From the NCBI GenBank assembly GCA_029207755.1, contig JARCOQ010000025.1:4828820-4892819 (forward strand): a DNA stretch of 64,000 nt, in the 5' to 3' direction. Of the stretch, positions 10,431 through 21,545 are shown piece by piece. The notes beneath the pieces were generated by a model that ran no database searches, was not told the DNA's origin, and worked only from the letters and a program-made list of their open reading frames with translations. A program made the translations under genes and the position numbers. Positions within the stretch are counted from its first letter, which is position 1, and every line of letters starts with the position of its first letter. Origin of the DNA: Chamaea fasciata (Eukaryota; Chordata; Aves; Passeriformes; Sylviidae).

Positions 10431-11390
10431 AAATCATTCGAGGTTGGAAAAGCCTTCCAAGACCATCGAGTCCATCCTGTGCCTGATCTCCACCCTTGTC
10501 CCCTGCCCAGAGCACTGAGTGCCACGGCCAGGAGTTCCCTGGGCACCCCCAGGGATGGGCACTCCAGACCCCCCTGGGCAGTTCCAAGGCCTGAGCACCC
10601 TTTCCATGAAGAAATTCCTCCTGGTGTCCAACCTGAACACAGCCTCTGGCCCAGCCTGAGGCCGTTCCCTCTCCTCCTGTCCCTGTTCCCTGGGAGCACA
10701 GCCCGACCCCCCCGGCTGTCCCCTCCTGTCAGGGAGCTGTGCAGAGCCACAGGGTCCCCCCTGAGCCTCCTTTTCTCCAGGCTCAGCCCCTTTCCCAGCT
10801 CCCTCAGCCCCTCCTGGTGTTCCAACCCCTTCCCCAGCTCTGTTCCCTTCCCTGGACACGCTCCAGCCCCTCAATGTCCTTCTTGTCATGATGAGCCCAG
10901 AACTGACCCCAGGGTTGCAGGTGTGGCCTGAGCAGTGCCAAGACCAGAGGGCAATCCCTGCCCTGGGCCTGGGGACACCCTGTTCCTGATCCAGGCCAGC
11001 TGCCTTTGGCCTTGTTGTCCCCCTGGGCACCGCTGGGCTGGTGTCCAGCCGCTGTCACCAGCACCCCCAGGTTCTTTTCCAGCTTTCCAGCCACTCTGCC
11101 CCTGGCCTGGGCTGTTCCATGGGGATGTTGTGACCCAAGGGCAGCACCTGGCACTTGGCCTTGTTGACCCTCACACCACTGGCCTCAGCCCATGGATCCA
11201 ACCTGTCCACATCCCTCTGCAGAACCTTCCTTCCCTCCAGGAGATCCACAGACCCACTCATGTTGGTGTTGTCTGGGAACTGAAAAGGGTGTCCTTGATC
11301 CCTTTATCCAGATCATGGAAAAAGAGATTAAACAGGATCAGCCCCAATCCTGGGGACCCCACTAGTAACTGGCTGCAAGTGGATGTTGAA
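10431..11390 (-). mobile_element. CR1 LINE, 3' end, long 5'-truncated copy
   Basis: The element reads on the minus strand, with its 3' terminus at 10431 (TTGGAAAAGCC...CCATCGAGTCCA). It runs back through the CR1 3' UTR and the end of the reverse-transcriptase region for about 960 bp, the longest CR1 copy here. Recognisable phrases include the antisense forms of the late pol region near 11130-11290. Open frames across it are short and disrupted. Confidence 0.85.
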
Positions 11391-11392
11391 CC

Positions 11393-11875
11393 ACAGGATC
11401 CCAGACTGGTTTGGAAAGGACCTCAAAGCCCATCCAGGGCCACCCCTCCCACGGTCAGGGACACCTTCCACTGTCCCAGGCTGCTCCAAGCACCATCCAA
11501 CCTGGCCTGGAACACTTTCAGGGATGGGCAGCCCCAGCTGCTCTGGGCACCCTGTGCCAGGGCCTCCCCACCCTCACAAGGAAGAATTCTTTCCCCGTAT
11601 CCCATCTATCCCTGCCCTCTGGCAGTGGGAAGCCATTCCCTTGTCCTGTCCTACCAGGCCCTTGTCCCAAGTCCCTCTCCAGCTCTCCTGGAGTCCCTTT
11701 AGTCCCTGGAAGGGGCTCTGAGCTCTCCCCAGAGTCTTCTCCAGGCTGGGCATTCCCAGCTCTCCCAGCCTGGCTGTGTTGTGGAGGTGCTCCAATTCCC
11801 TCAACAACTGCATGATCTCCTCTGGACTCACTCCAACAGTTCCACATCCTTCTAATGTTGGGGCCAGCAGAACTG
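11393..11875 (-). mobile_element. CR1 LINE, 3' end, second tandem copy
   Basis: A separate CR1 3' end starts immediately at the truncated end of the preceding copy, in the same orientation. The typical 3' phrase (GATCCCAGACTGGTTTGGAAAGGACCTCAAAGCCCATCC in part) opens it. It is 5'-truncated near 11875. Confidence 0.85.
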
Positions 11876-12741
11876 GATGCACCAAAATATCTCAGTACAG
11901 ACCTTGGAGTGACAGGAATTGTGTTTGGAACACACACCGAGCTCCTGAAACAGATTCTTCTGTGCAACAACCTGTGGATCATTATCGGGAAGCTGTGGGA
12001 TGATACAGCTGGGTGGATGTGATCAGATGGAGTGACACAAAGATGTGCACGGGAGGAACCGTGGCTGATCCGTGGATCTGTCACACGGGCTCGGCTCATC
12101 CCAGACGCAGCTCCTGGCTGGATCCAGCTGCTTCCCACAGAGACGCAGCTCAAGGATAAAGCTCAGGCGTTATGATTTCCTATCGCCCTGATTTTTTCAG
12201 CCTTCTGATGTTTTACATTTCTGTACTGGAGTTCTCACGCATGGTAACATAAACAAAGAATAATGTTTTGAAAACAGTGCGTTCCTTCCTGAGGGAGGGA
12301 CAAACTGATGGACTTCTAATTTGACCAGTGGGGTCAGAGAGGTGTCAACCTCATGGCCCAATCACTGATCAAACTCCAAAAACTATTTAAACCCTAATCC
12401 CAAATAAGCATCCTTCTTTTTTGCTTGCACAACCTGACAGTGTGAGTGTGGTTCTTTTGTATCCGCCTGGTGACAATTTCCCTCTGGAAAAGTTGTTATT
12501 CTGTCAAGATGGCAGCATTTTACAGCAATACCTCACTTCCAGAGCCGCTAGAAAAGGTTTTGGAGGCTGGGTTGGAGTTGACTGAGGAATGATACCCAGC
12601 AGCCAGCATGTTTTAGGGAGCAGAATATCCCAGTGTACAATAAGAAAGCATCACTGCAGTCTGGATCACACGCACACACATCCCATGCAGAGATCCCTCC
12701 CCTCCAGGTCTTCTCCTGCATCTCTGATTGTGTCTGTAGGA
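11876..12741. mobile_element. possible LTR-like remnant (about 12242-12473) in unassigned DNA
   Basis: About 12242-12473 has the look of a small retroviral LTR. An AT-rich start is followed by an ACTATTTAAACCC promoter-like motif at about 12382-12394, then AATAAGCA, and a T/G-rich tail. I could not find matching terminal repeats or a target duplication, so the call is weak. The rest of the stretch is unassigned. Confidence 0.3.
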
Positions 12742-12850
12742 TTATGGAACCCCAGACTGGTTTGGGTTGGAGGGACATTAAGGCTCATCTCCTTCCACCC
12801 CCTGCTGTGGGCAGGGACACTTTCCACTAGCCCAGGTTGCTCAGAGGAGC
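12742..12850 (-). mobile_element. CR1 LINE 3' fragment
   Basis: A short copy on the minus strand: GGTTTGGGTTGGAGGGACAT, then CTGTGGGCAGGGACACTTTCC. Only the last 110 bp of the element is present. Confidence 0.8.
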
Positions 12851-14421
12851 TGAGGAATCACTCAATGAAGTGAGGGAAAAGTGCACAGAAAACCACAATG
12901 TGCCATATTTCAGCTTCATCTGAAATTTTTAGTTACGTCTCATAAAACCTGACACAGCTCTACGGCTGCAGAAGAAATGCATCACTTTAACAACAAGTGA
13001 TAGAGACTTCTGTCTCCAAGGTCCTCTCCTCTTCCCAATGGTGCCTGGGGTTGGGAGAGAAAGACGGGGATTAAAATTCCTCAGCAGATGAGTCACAGGG
13101 TAAAAGACACCTTGGGGGGGAGCACTGGGCCACATCAGCGCAGGAACCGGCCCTCCTGATAGACATTTAATCTGATTTCGCTCCTGAACTGTTCCTTCCA
13201 AGGGGAGACTTCTCCTCCTGGATTTTTCCACCTCTGCATCAGCTGCTGGTGATGTGGATCTCTGTGGATCTCTGTTCAGCAGTGCTGGTGTGTTCTGGAG
13301 CAGGTTTGGCACTGGGAAAAGGCAGCGCAGCACCGGGAAGGAGGTCTGGAGAGGATCACATTTGTCAGGCCGTGAAAAATGATCTGGCACAAGCAGGAAT
13401 CTTCCCTTGGGCCCAGGCTGGAGAAGGAGCGCTGTGCTCTGCTCTGCCTGTGCTTAGATAAAAGTGTATGAATAATTCAGGTGCCAGATGGCCCTTGAGC
13501 CCCTGGCCTAGATCTAAACATCTAATTACAGCTGCTGTCCCTGGGCCTTGGGCATCCAGGTCCCTCTGCGGAGTTGGGCTCATCCCACAGGACACTTGGG
13601 TGTTGCAGAACCACAGAAACTGGCAGTTTCCTGCAAAAAACCCCAAAACGTCATCTTGGGGTTTAACTGTGTGTTTTCCTTTCCAAACCCAGCTGAAGCT
13701 GATGGCAGAGGAGGAGGTGGGTCTGACGGAGGAGGAGAGGCAATGGGCTCCTTGGATGGATCCCAGAGCTCCCGCTCCAATCGCACTGATCCCGGCAGGC
13801 CTGCGAGCACCTCTGCTGGGGAGGCATTTGCCTGCTCGCAGTTTTGCATTCAGACGAGCTGCCGAGATGCGCTCGTATCCCAGCTGGCTGTTGCAGACAT
13901 GGAAATCCATTAGCTCCACTTAGGCGAGGCCACAAGAGCCCTCCCGGGAGCGGAGCTGCCAAAGCTCTCCGAGCGGGAGCCGGGGCGCAGCTTCCCCTGG
14001 AATGGTGGCTGCCATCCCCGCAGCCGCCCGGACCTCGCCTTGGCCAGCAGAAAAGGAACTGGAGAACATCCACGCTGCGGGATGCCGGGGAGGTTTGGCA
14101 GCGAGCAGCGGGGCGGCACCTCGAGGAAAGGCGGCAGGGAGCGGATTTCTCCCCGCAGCCGGGAAAGCCGTGCCCGGCGGCGTGCGATGGACGCAGCTTC
14201 GGCATTCCTCACCCTCGCCTGTGCCGCTGCCGGCTTCAACCGCTGCTGAAGCCGAGCTCGTGTTGCCAGGAGCTCTGCTCTGCGTCGTCCCCGAGGGTTT
14301 TGGGGACAGCTTGGGGTCTGCAAGCAGCGACTTGTGCGGAGCATCCTCAGCAGCGCTGCCCCAGACAGCCCGCGGCTCGGCAGCCTCGTGCCCCCGGTGT
14401 GCCGGGGCTCTGCCCGCGGAG

Positions 14422-14505
14422 CGGGGCAGGGGAGAGCAGGGCAGGGGAGAGCAGGGCAGGGGACAGCAGGGCAGGGGACAGCAGGGCAGGGGACAGCAGG
14501 GCAGG
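14422..14505. repeat. 15-bp minisatellite, five to six units
   Basis: The unit is GGGCAGGGGASAGCA (S = C or G). It reads GAGAGCA in the first copies and GACAGCA in the later ones, so the array shows a clean split between two variants. Confidence 0.85.
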
Positions 14506-17500
14506 CAGCCCCTGCCCGTCCCGCTGCCGGCAGAGGGCAACGACAGCCCGTGAATTGCCGGGCCTGATCCGGCCCCGCCGCCGCAGCCCAGCCCGAGACC
14601 CTCTGCCCTGGCTCCTCACCCCCCCGCCGCTCCCTTTTCTTCTCCGTTTCGCCTCTTTCCCTCCGCTGCGTGGGGAGGGCTCGAGTTTAATAAGTAATGA
14701 AGGAATTTATGGAGCCATTAGCACGGTAATTGTTCGCTTTCCACCTAATATTCAGAGATTAATGGAGAGGGAAGAATAAACCCCCAAAGTACAGGCAGAA
14801 TTAAGGCAGGATCAGGGATTGCATTGCAGGGCCGCATCCTTCTCGTATCCCCGTGTCCTGAGGAGACCTGGTGCACGGACATGAACCCAGGTCTCCAGAG
14901 CTTTGGGCACCCGGGGACCATTTCCCTCCCAGGGACCTGCTGAGGATGGCCCCACTCAGGACGGTGATGTCTGTACAGGGTGGAGGCACCTGATTTTGGG
15001 TGCCCAGCCCTGATCCCCGGTGGCCGGGCCCTGCGGCTCCTCCTGCAGGGATGCAGCCCGAGGAAGCCAAGCTGGGACACTGCTCACGTCCACGGCCTTC
15101 AGGTGCCTTGGCTCCGCTCTGTCTCCGGCCCATCTGCCCCCTGCAAGCTGCCGCCTTTGCCTTCCAAGCCTTACCTGTGCTCAGAGGAGCCCAAATTTCC
15201 ATCCTGCTCCCTCCCGGAGCCTTCCACCGAGAGGCAGGGATGTGGTCCATGGCCACGCCGTGCCTCAGTCCGTGCCCGTGCCCGGGAGGAGCAGCAGGGC
15301 CCGGCAGGAGCCGGCCCAGCTGTGCTCCCGCGGCGATCCCGGCAGGCAGGCAGGCGCCTTTAAACGCTGGAGCCATTTCCATGTCACCACACGGTGACAC
15401 GGCCGGGAATGACGGCCGAGGAGCTGGGGCTCGCTGGGCAGACACCAAACAGGTGGCAGCTCTGCAGGGGGGACGTCACATAACCACAAGGGCCCAAAAT
15501 GACCCAAACAGCAGAGACTTCACCCCAGCCAGGGTTCCTGGCTGCCTTTGGCAAAGGATTCTCCTTGGGTAGGGAGAGGGAGGGAAAATGGGGGAGACCC
15601 CCCCCGGCCTGCTCTGAGCTATAATGTCACCGCTGCCTGTGACGTGTTTGCAGGACTAGTGGCACTTGCTCCGGGAGGGAAAGGCAGCGCTAAGGATGCT
15701 CTGAGGAGCCAGACAGTGAGACCAGCACCGAGACCTGCGCCCTTCCCTGCGTCCCAGCGGGGAGGAACAAGGACACAGCCTGCGGCAAAAGACATTTTCC
15801 GACCATTTGCACAAGCAGCCGGGAAGGGACGAGCTGGGCAGGAGCCTGTGGAGCGCCCGGCGCTCACACAGGGACAAAGGAGATGGCCCCAGGAGACAGC
15901 TGCATGTGCCAGCCAGCTCCAGGCACCTCACACCTCTCTTCCACACCTCTAAGGATCATCCCCATCTCCCTTCGTCTTCAGGGCTGTGTGTGTCACGTCT
16001 GGCAGCTCTTCCCTGTGACAGGCTCCAGCCGCGGGGGGAGTGGAGCAAGCCATGCCGAGCAGCACGTCCTCCCCTGTCCCTGTCCCTGTCCCTTCAGGGC
16101 CTTGCCTGCAGCCCTGGAGGAGAACAGGCCAAACCTTCCTGACATCTTCCTTCCTCCCCAACACCTCCCCAAGTGCAAAAGGTGGTGCGCTGAGATACTT
16201 CACCCCAGGGCACGGGTGAGAGTCCAGAGGAGGTGCCTGGGATCCCTCAGCTCTGAAGACTTGTGCTTACCACAAAACGCCAGGATTTTTCCTTGTTATC
16301 TGCCCTTCCCATCCCCTGCGATGCACAGGCAGCCCAAAACTGGTTTCTCATCCCATTCATCTGCAGACAATTTTTCACCTCCTCCTAACCAGCTCCAGTG
16401 CCTCAGTTTCCCCACACTGGGGGGGGTTCAGGGGGCAGTTTTTCCACATGTAGGGGTGAGCGATGCCCCCACCAAGCCCCCTGCACATCCCATCTCGGGT
16501 GCTCCAGCATGGATTCATCACGTCTTTGTGTCACCAGGAGAAGGGAAAAATGGCAATTAAAATAAATCAGAGGCTGGCAGCTCCATTTGTCATCTCGAGG
16601 GGAACAGTTCCAGCCTGGATGGGGAGGGAACTCGGGCAGGAGACAATCAATAAGGCCCATAGGTCTGTAAGGAGACACTTCAGTCGGGGCCCCAAAGTCA
16701 AAACCTCACCTGACTTTGTCGTTGGAGCAGCACTGGACCTGGGGAAGGAACTTGCGAGTTCGATTCCCTCCAGATCTTGTGTTCCCAAGCCGACAGCCCT
16801 GGGCAAGGCTGTGCTGCTCAAGGAGACCCTTCTCCAGGTGTAAGGGGATCCTCCACCCTATGGAGGAGCTGTAAATAATTCATGGTGCTGGCTGGTGGCA
16901 CAGCCCCTGGGCAGACCTGGGTGCTGAGGGCTGCTCTTCACAGGGGGTTTTAGCCCAGGATGCTCCGAGGAACAAGGGAATCTTCTCATTTCCAGGGGAC
17001 TGGGAGCTGGGAAACGCTTTGGTGTCTCAATCCCGAGTGATGCAAAGAGCGCACGGTCACACCAGGCCACCCTGGTGATTCACACCCACCAAGCTTCACC
17101 CCCGTGGTGCCTCCATGCTCTCCATCCCATGGCACCATCCCTGCCACTTGTGTCTCCTCATGGACGTTGCATTATGGATTTAATTCCCTGCTTTTCCATC
17201 CCTCTAGGTGGTCCATCAGCAGTTCACTTCCAGAAGGGCTGGGCTCAGTCCAGCACCACCTCATCTCCTCCCAGCCCCCACGGGGACCCAAGCCAGGCTG
17301 TCCTCGTCCAGGCAGAGGCACCAGGAATGGTCACTCCCAAAGGAGAACCACGAAGGACAGGGCGGTGGCACCACAAACCTGCCACAGGCAGCCTGGGGGG
17401 ACCCACAGGCTCTCCACAGGTTGGATGCCAGTCCTGCCCCATCAGCAGGACACCTGCTGGGAGATCCTGGTGGAAAAGGATCTTGCTTTAGAGACCCAAA

Positions 17501-18350
17501 GGGCTCAACATGGGGCTTTGTGCAGTGTGGGGGCAGTTCACAGGCACAGGAGCAACCCTGCAGCCTCCTCCTGCCCCAGGATCTTCCCCGTCTCCGTTCC
17601 TCCTTCTTCCCCTCTAAGCTGTGATAAATCCTGTGGGTCTTCATCAAAAACCACTCTGTACATTTGCTGCCTGGAACTCCTTCAGCCATGGACTATGAAT
17701 TCTTGCTAAATATATATTTAAGGCAGTCGTGGGGATATTTTTAAATGACCCCTGAAGCTATTTCTGCTTAATTTCCCTCACTTTTTCTCCGTGTCTCTCC
17801 CTGATCTTCTCCTCCAGAGAGGACAAGAGCTCATTTTCATCTCTCCTGTCTGGGAGATGGGGTGCCTGACTGGCTGAGGACAAAAAACAGCCCAAAAAAG
17901 AGCAGACAGGCCTGAGCAAGAATAGCAACAGGGCTGGCCCAGGACAGAGCACGGCAGGGTCCAGCCCCCCTCTGGCTCCAGGGTGCTGCTAAGAGCACCC
18001 AGGGCGGAATATTCCCCTCTGCAGCCTCGCCCAGGCACCAGTCAGGGCTTTCTGAACCTCTGTAATCTTAAATTAGATTAAACCTACATGGGCAGGATGA
18101 GATCTACTCCTGGTCCTGATGCTCGGGACCAGCCGCTGCTCAAAGGTCCATCGCAGCCTGCCGTGAGAAAACAGCGGGTCCAGCCGCGGCCCCAAACTCA
18201 ATTTATTTTCCACCTTGGGCCGAGCCGTTTCTCTGCTTTACATCTCAATTTTCTCCGCTGACACCTGCGGAAAATCACCCGTTCCTGGAGCTAATAAGGC
18301 CCCGCAGATGGAAGAGGTTATTTTCCCCGGCGGCCCTCGGGGGAAGGGCA

Positions 18351-18383
18351 GTGTGTGTGTGTGTGTGTGTGTGTGTGCACACA
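18351..18383. repeat. (GT)n microsatellite with palindromic end
   Basis: About thirteen GT units run straight into GCACACAC, so the right end forms the palindrome GTGTGTGCACACAC. Such alternating purine-pyrimidine DNA can adopt Z-form. Confidence 0.9.
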
Positions 18384-18820
18384 CGGGTTAGTGCACTGAA
18401 ACACTGCCGGGGTAGAAACACAAACCGGAGCAAACCCCCGGCTGGTGCTGAGGAGAAACCAGCTCGTTGGATTAACCCTTTCATCTCCTCCCAGCCTCCT
18501 GCCCCCGCTGATGTCCTTGAGAAGCCTTCATTCATCTCAGCCATTGATTCATTCATCCTCCCCGCAGGCGTGATCCGCCCTTCCAGCTCTGCCCCTCACC
18601 CTTCCCAGCCACTCTTTTCACAGGTGATTAATCCCCAGCCCTGAGTTTCATCCTGCCACAGCGGCCTCCCCCTCATGCGGACACGTTTGGTTCGGGCATT
18701 TCTCAGGTGTCTGCGGGGATTTTGTTTCTGGCTCCTTTGGATGGGCTGAGTGGGAGGAAACAGGATTGCCTCCCGCCTTCCAGCAGGAAAGGGGGAATGC
18801 TCCTTTGTGTAGCCCTGAGG

Positions 18821-19086
18821 TGTTTTGGTTTTCTGAAATTCCTTTCCCAGGGAATTTTTCTGTGAACAGGAGAAACGTCCTTGTAAACTGTACTTTGTTC
18901 TCATTCCTTATCCTCGGAGGGACTTGTTGATGTCCCTCTGGTCTGACCAATGTGATTGAAGAGGTTTGTCTTTGTTTCACCAAATTGGTCTGTGTAGAAT
19001 AGTATAAAAGGGAGACCCATCCCAAAAACAAAGGAGTCATTTCCAGCCTTCTGAAGTCAGAGTCTGTGTCGTTGTGGTGTAAAACA
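18821..19086 (+). mobile_element. LTR-like element of an endogenous retrovirus
   Basis: About 266 bp bounded by TGTTTT...AAAACA, a 6-bp terminal inverted repeat. A TATAAAA box lies at 19003-19009, followed by sequence like an R/U5 region. I saw no matching target-site duplication and no internal retroviral genes beside it. It could be a solo LTR that has lost its flanks or a chance resemblance. Confidence 0.5.
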
Positions 19087-20491
19087 GCGTCACCTTTGCT
19101 CCTGGCTTCTTCACCACGGCTTTCCATCTCTACCTTCCCCCAAATTTCCTGACCTGGAACTCACCTTCAGCCTTTTTTTGGCACTTCCCCGGCTGCTCAG
19201 GCATCTCCAAGCCTTGTGAAGTGTTGACTCGATAGGATCCGGCAGAAAATGAAGACAAGAGTACATCACAAACCAGAAAATGGGGATCCCACTGAGGGAA
19301 CAGATCCCTGACAAGACCCTGCCTCTCCCAGCCCCTCTGCCCACGGCGGGATTTTAACCTGCACCGTGCTGGATGAGCAGCCCCAAGGCTTCACTGGTGA
19401 CATTTATGCACCAGAGTCCAGCCTGGATTTCCGTTAAAGCTCCTCCAAACTGTCCCATGGGCAGGATTAGCGCAGGTACAGGAGCAAATCCCAGGGCCTG
19501 AAGATACCCAGAGCTTCTATTTTTCTTCAAATGTCTCCAAAATGCTTTAAGAGACCCTGGCTGCTCCTTTTTGGGTGCAAAATGACCCTGAAGTGGAGGC
19601 TGCCAACAATCAGGCTCTAATCACAGTAACCACCACTGACACACTCAGAGCATCCCCAGCAAACCGAACTGGGTGAGCTGGTGCAGCCCCTTCCTCCCTG
19701 CGTGCTCAGCACTTGGCTCTGGGGCGGTTTCTCGCACCTCAGTCGAATGCAGGCTGCAGCTGCTGTGAGGATTTGGCTGTTGTAGGAAAGGATCTCCCCA
19801 AATCCTGCCTGGGAGGTGGGACAGGAGAACAAGGAAAAGAAACTGGCTCCCTGTAAAACTTCTCAGCTGGGGTCCTTTGAAAGTCCTGTTGCACATTCAG
19901 TCCTGGAGATCCTCCATCAACTCCTGGGTCTGTATTTCAGCACAAAGCAGTCTGGGATGGATCCAGCATCCTGGTCTGTCTGGAGCTCGGCAGCATCCAT
20001 GAGCTTCAGGCTGACAAATGGAGGTACAGACGGGGTGAAATGCCCCCAAAATGCTCCTCAGAGGGGGAGCCTGATCCCAGGAGACACCCGGGACACGGAG
20101 AGGAGACCCTACAGCTTCAGAAAACATTTCATCAGGTAAATGTCGAGCGCCACAACCTGGACTCTGGATCTAACCCCTTCCTCCCATGGCCGGGTCCCTG
20201 GGACAGCCCCCACTGACCCCTCGGAGCAGCCAGCCTGGCTGCCTGGAGCTCTGGGAAGGTGGATTGCTTCCAGAGGCTCTTGGGGGTCGTCCAGGACACC
20301 CAGAGCTGCTGCAAGCCAGAGCTGGGCACGTGGCCCGGAGCAGAGCCGGGTGACAGCTCAGACCAGTGCAGGTGTGAGAGGGGTGTGAGGGATGGAGTGA
20401 CGGAGAGGCCAAGGGAGGAAAACAGACGAGTGGCCCTTGGGCACTATTTCCAGCATCACTGGCCAGGCCAGGCCAGGGCAGGGCAGGGCAG
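19087..20491. other. intergenic DNA, nothing recognised
   Basis: Unique-looking DNA with no exon seen. A short GGCCA/GGGCA run at 20460-20490 borders the next CR1. Confidence 0.4.
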
Positions 20492-21006
20492 GGATTGTCC
20501 TGCTCTGCTCTGCACTGGGGCAGCCTCATCTCCAGTCCTGGGGCACTTCTACGTGGCACAACATAAAAAAGATGTGAGGCCGTTGGAGGGCATCCATGGA
20601 GGCCACGAGGATGGGGAAGGGTCTGGAGGGGCTGAGGGGACTTTTTCTGTTCAGCCTGGAGAAGGAGAGAAGACGTTATTGGTGTCTTCTGCACCCTCCT
20701 GAGGGGCAGCGGAGGGACGGCTCTGATCTCTGCTCTCTGTGACAGGGACAGCAGCCAGGGAGGGGCTGGAGCTGTGCCAGGGGAGGGTCAGGCTGGATAT
20801 CAGGGAAAGGTTCTTCCCTCAGAGGGTGCTGAGCACTGCCCAGGCTCCCCAGGGAATGGGCACGACAGCCCCGAGGCTGCCAGAGCTCCAGGAGCCTTTG
20901 GAGAGCGCTGCCAGGGATGCCCAGGGTGGGAGTTTGTGTTGTCCTGTGCGGGGTTAGGGGTTGGATGATCCTTGTGGGTCCTTCCCACTCAGGATTGTGA
21001 TTCTAC
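20492..21006 (+). mobile_element. CR1 LINE, 3' end
   Basis: Sense-oriented CR1. The 3' UTR hallmarks CAGCCTGGAGAAGGAGAGAAG, GGTTCTTCCCTCAGAGGGTGCTGAGCACTG and GGTTGGATGATCCTTGTGGGTCC lead to the terminal GATTGTGATTCTA. About 515 bp remain. Confidence 0.85.
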
Positions 21007-21545
21007 CCACTTTTATCCCAGGCAAAGTGGGTGTCCTTCACACATCAGCGGGACCAGCATGCTCAGAGTCACAGTGAGCAGTGCACAGCTGGACAGAGGT
21101 GCTCTCCAAGGGCATTGAGAGCTGGGGACAGACACTCACTGGGACACTGGAGTGAGCAAGCTCTCCCTTGAAGACCAGCACCCATCCCTTCCCTGCCTGC
21201 CCAGCGCAGTTTTACCAGCACCCAGAGGCGCCTTGGAGCCCCGAATCCTCCACCCCCTGCTGCTTTTTCTTCTCACCCACTTCTTCCACTCCAGTTCTTT
21301 CCCCCCAGATCTGACGGTCTCCCGCCCCCTTCCCCTGGCAGATCATGTCATCCCAGCCCTTCCCTCTCAGTGCTGCTGTTCCCGCTAAGGGTGCTGGTGG
21401 CACAGGGTGCTGGTGGCACAGTGAGCAGTGCCCAGCCACTGCCATGGCCCTGGCACAGCCCTGCACAGAGACCTCGCAGCTCCGTGAGGGTGAGTCAGGT
21501 CTCAGCGAGGAGTGGGCACTGAGCACTGAGAGCCCCTGGCCTCCC
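21007..21545. other. intergenic DNA, nothing recognised
   Basis: Unique-looking DNA between a CR1 and the G-rich minisatellite. No exon was seen. Confidence 0.4.

Larger units (their letters stand above)
12851..18820. other. gene-free interval with CpG-rich patch and small repeats
   Basis: No exon was recognised. Contents: a CpG-rich patch at about 13840-14680 followed by an AT-rich homeodomain-site-like patch at 14685-14790; a 15-bp minisatellite at 14422-14505; a (GT)n tract at 18351-18383; and unique-looking DNA elsewhere. A 311-codon plus-strand frame at 13844-14779 lies in the CpG-rich patch and resembles nothing I know. Confidence 0.45.

Noticed and set aside
10935..11702. 255-codon plus-strand frame
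   Set aside because: Lies antisense across two CR1 elements; the residues are translated repeat.
13844..14779. 311-codon plus-strand frame in the CpG-rich block
   Set aside because: Cys/Arg/Pro-rich composition typical of GC-rich noncoding DNA, and it includes the 15-bp minisatellite. Kept only as part of a candidate regulatory block.
16751..16772. GAGTTCGATTCCCTC resembling a tRNA T-arm (B box)
   Set aside because: The stem bases do not pair and there is no A box, anticodon arm or acceptor stem around it.
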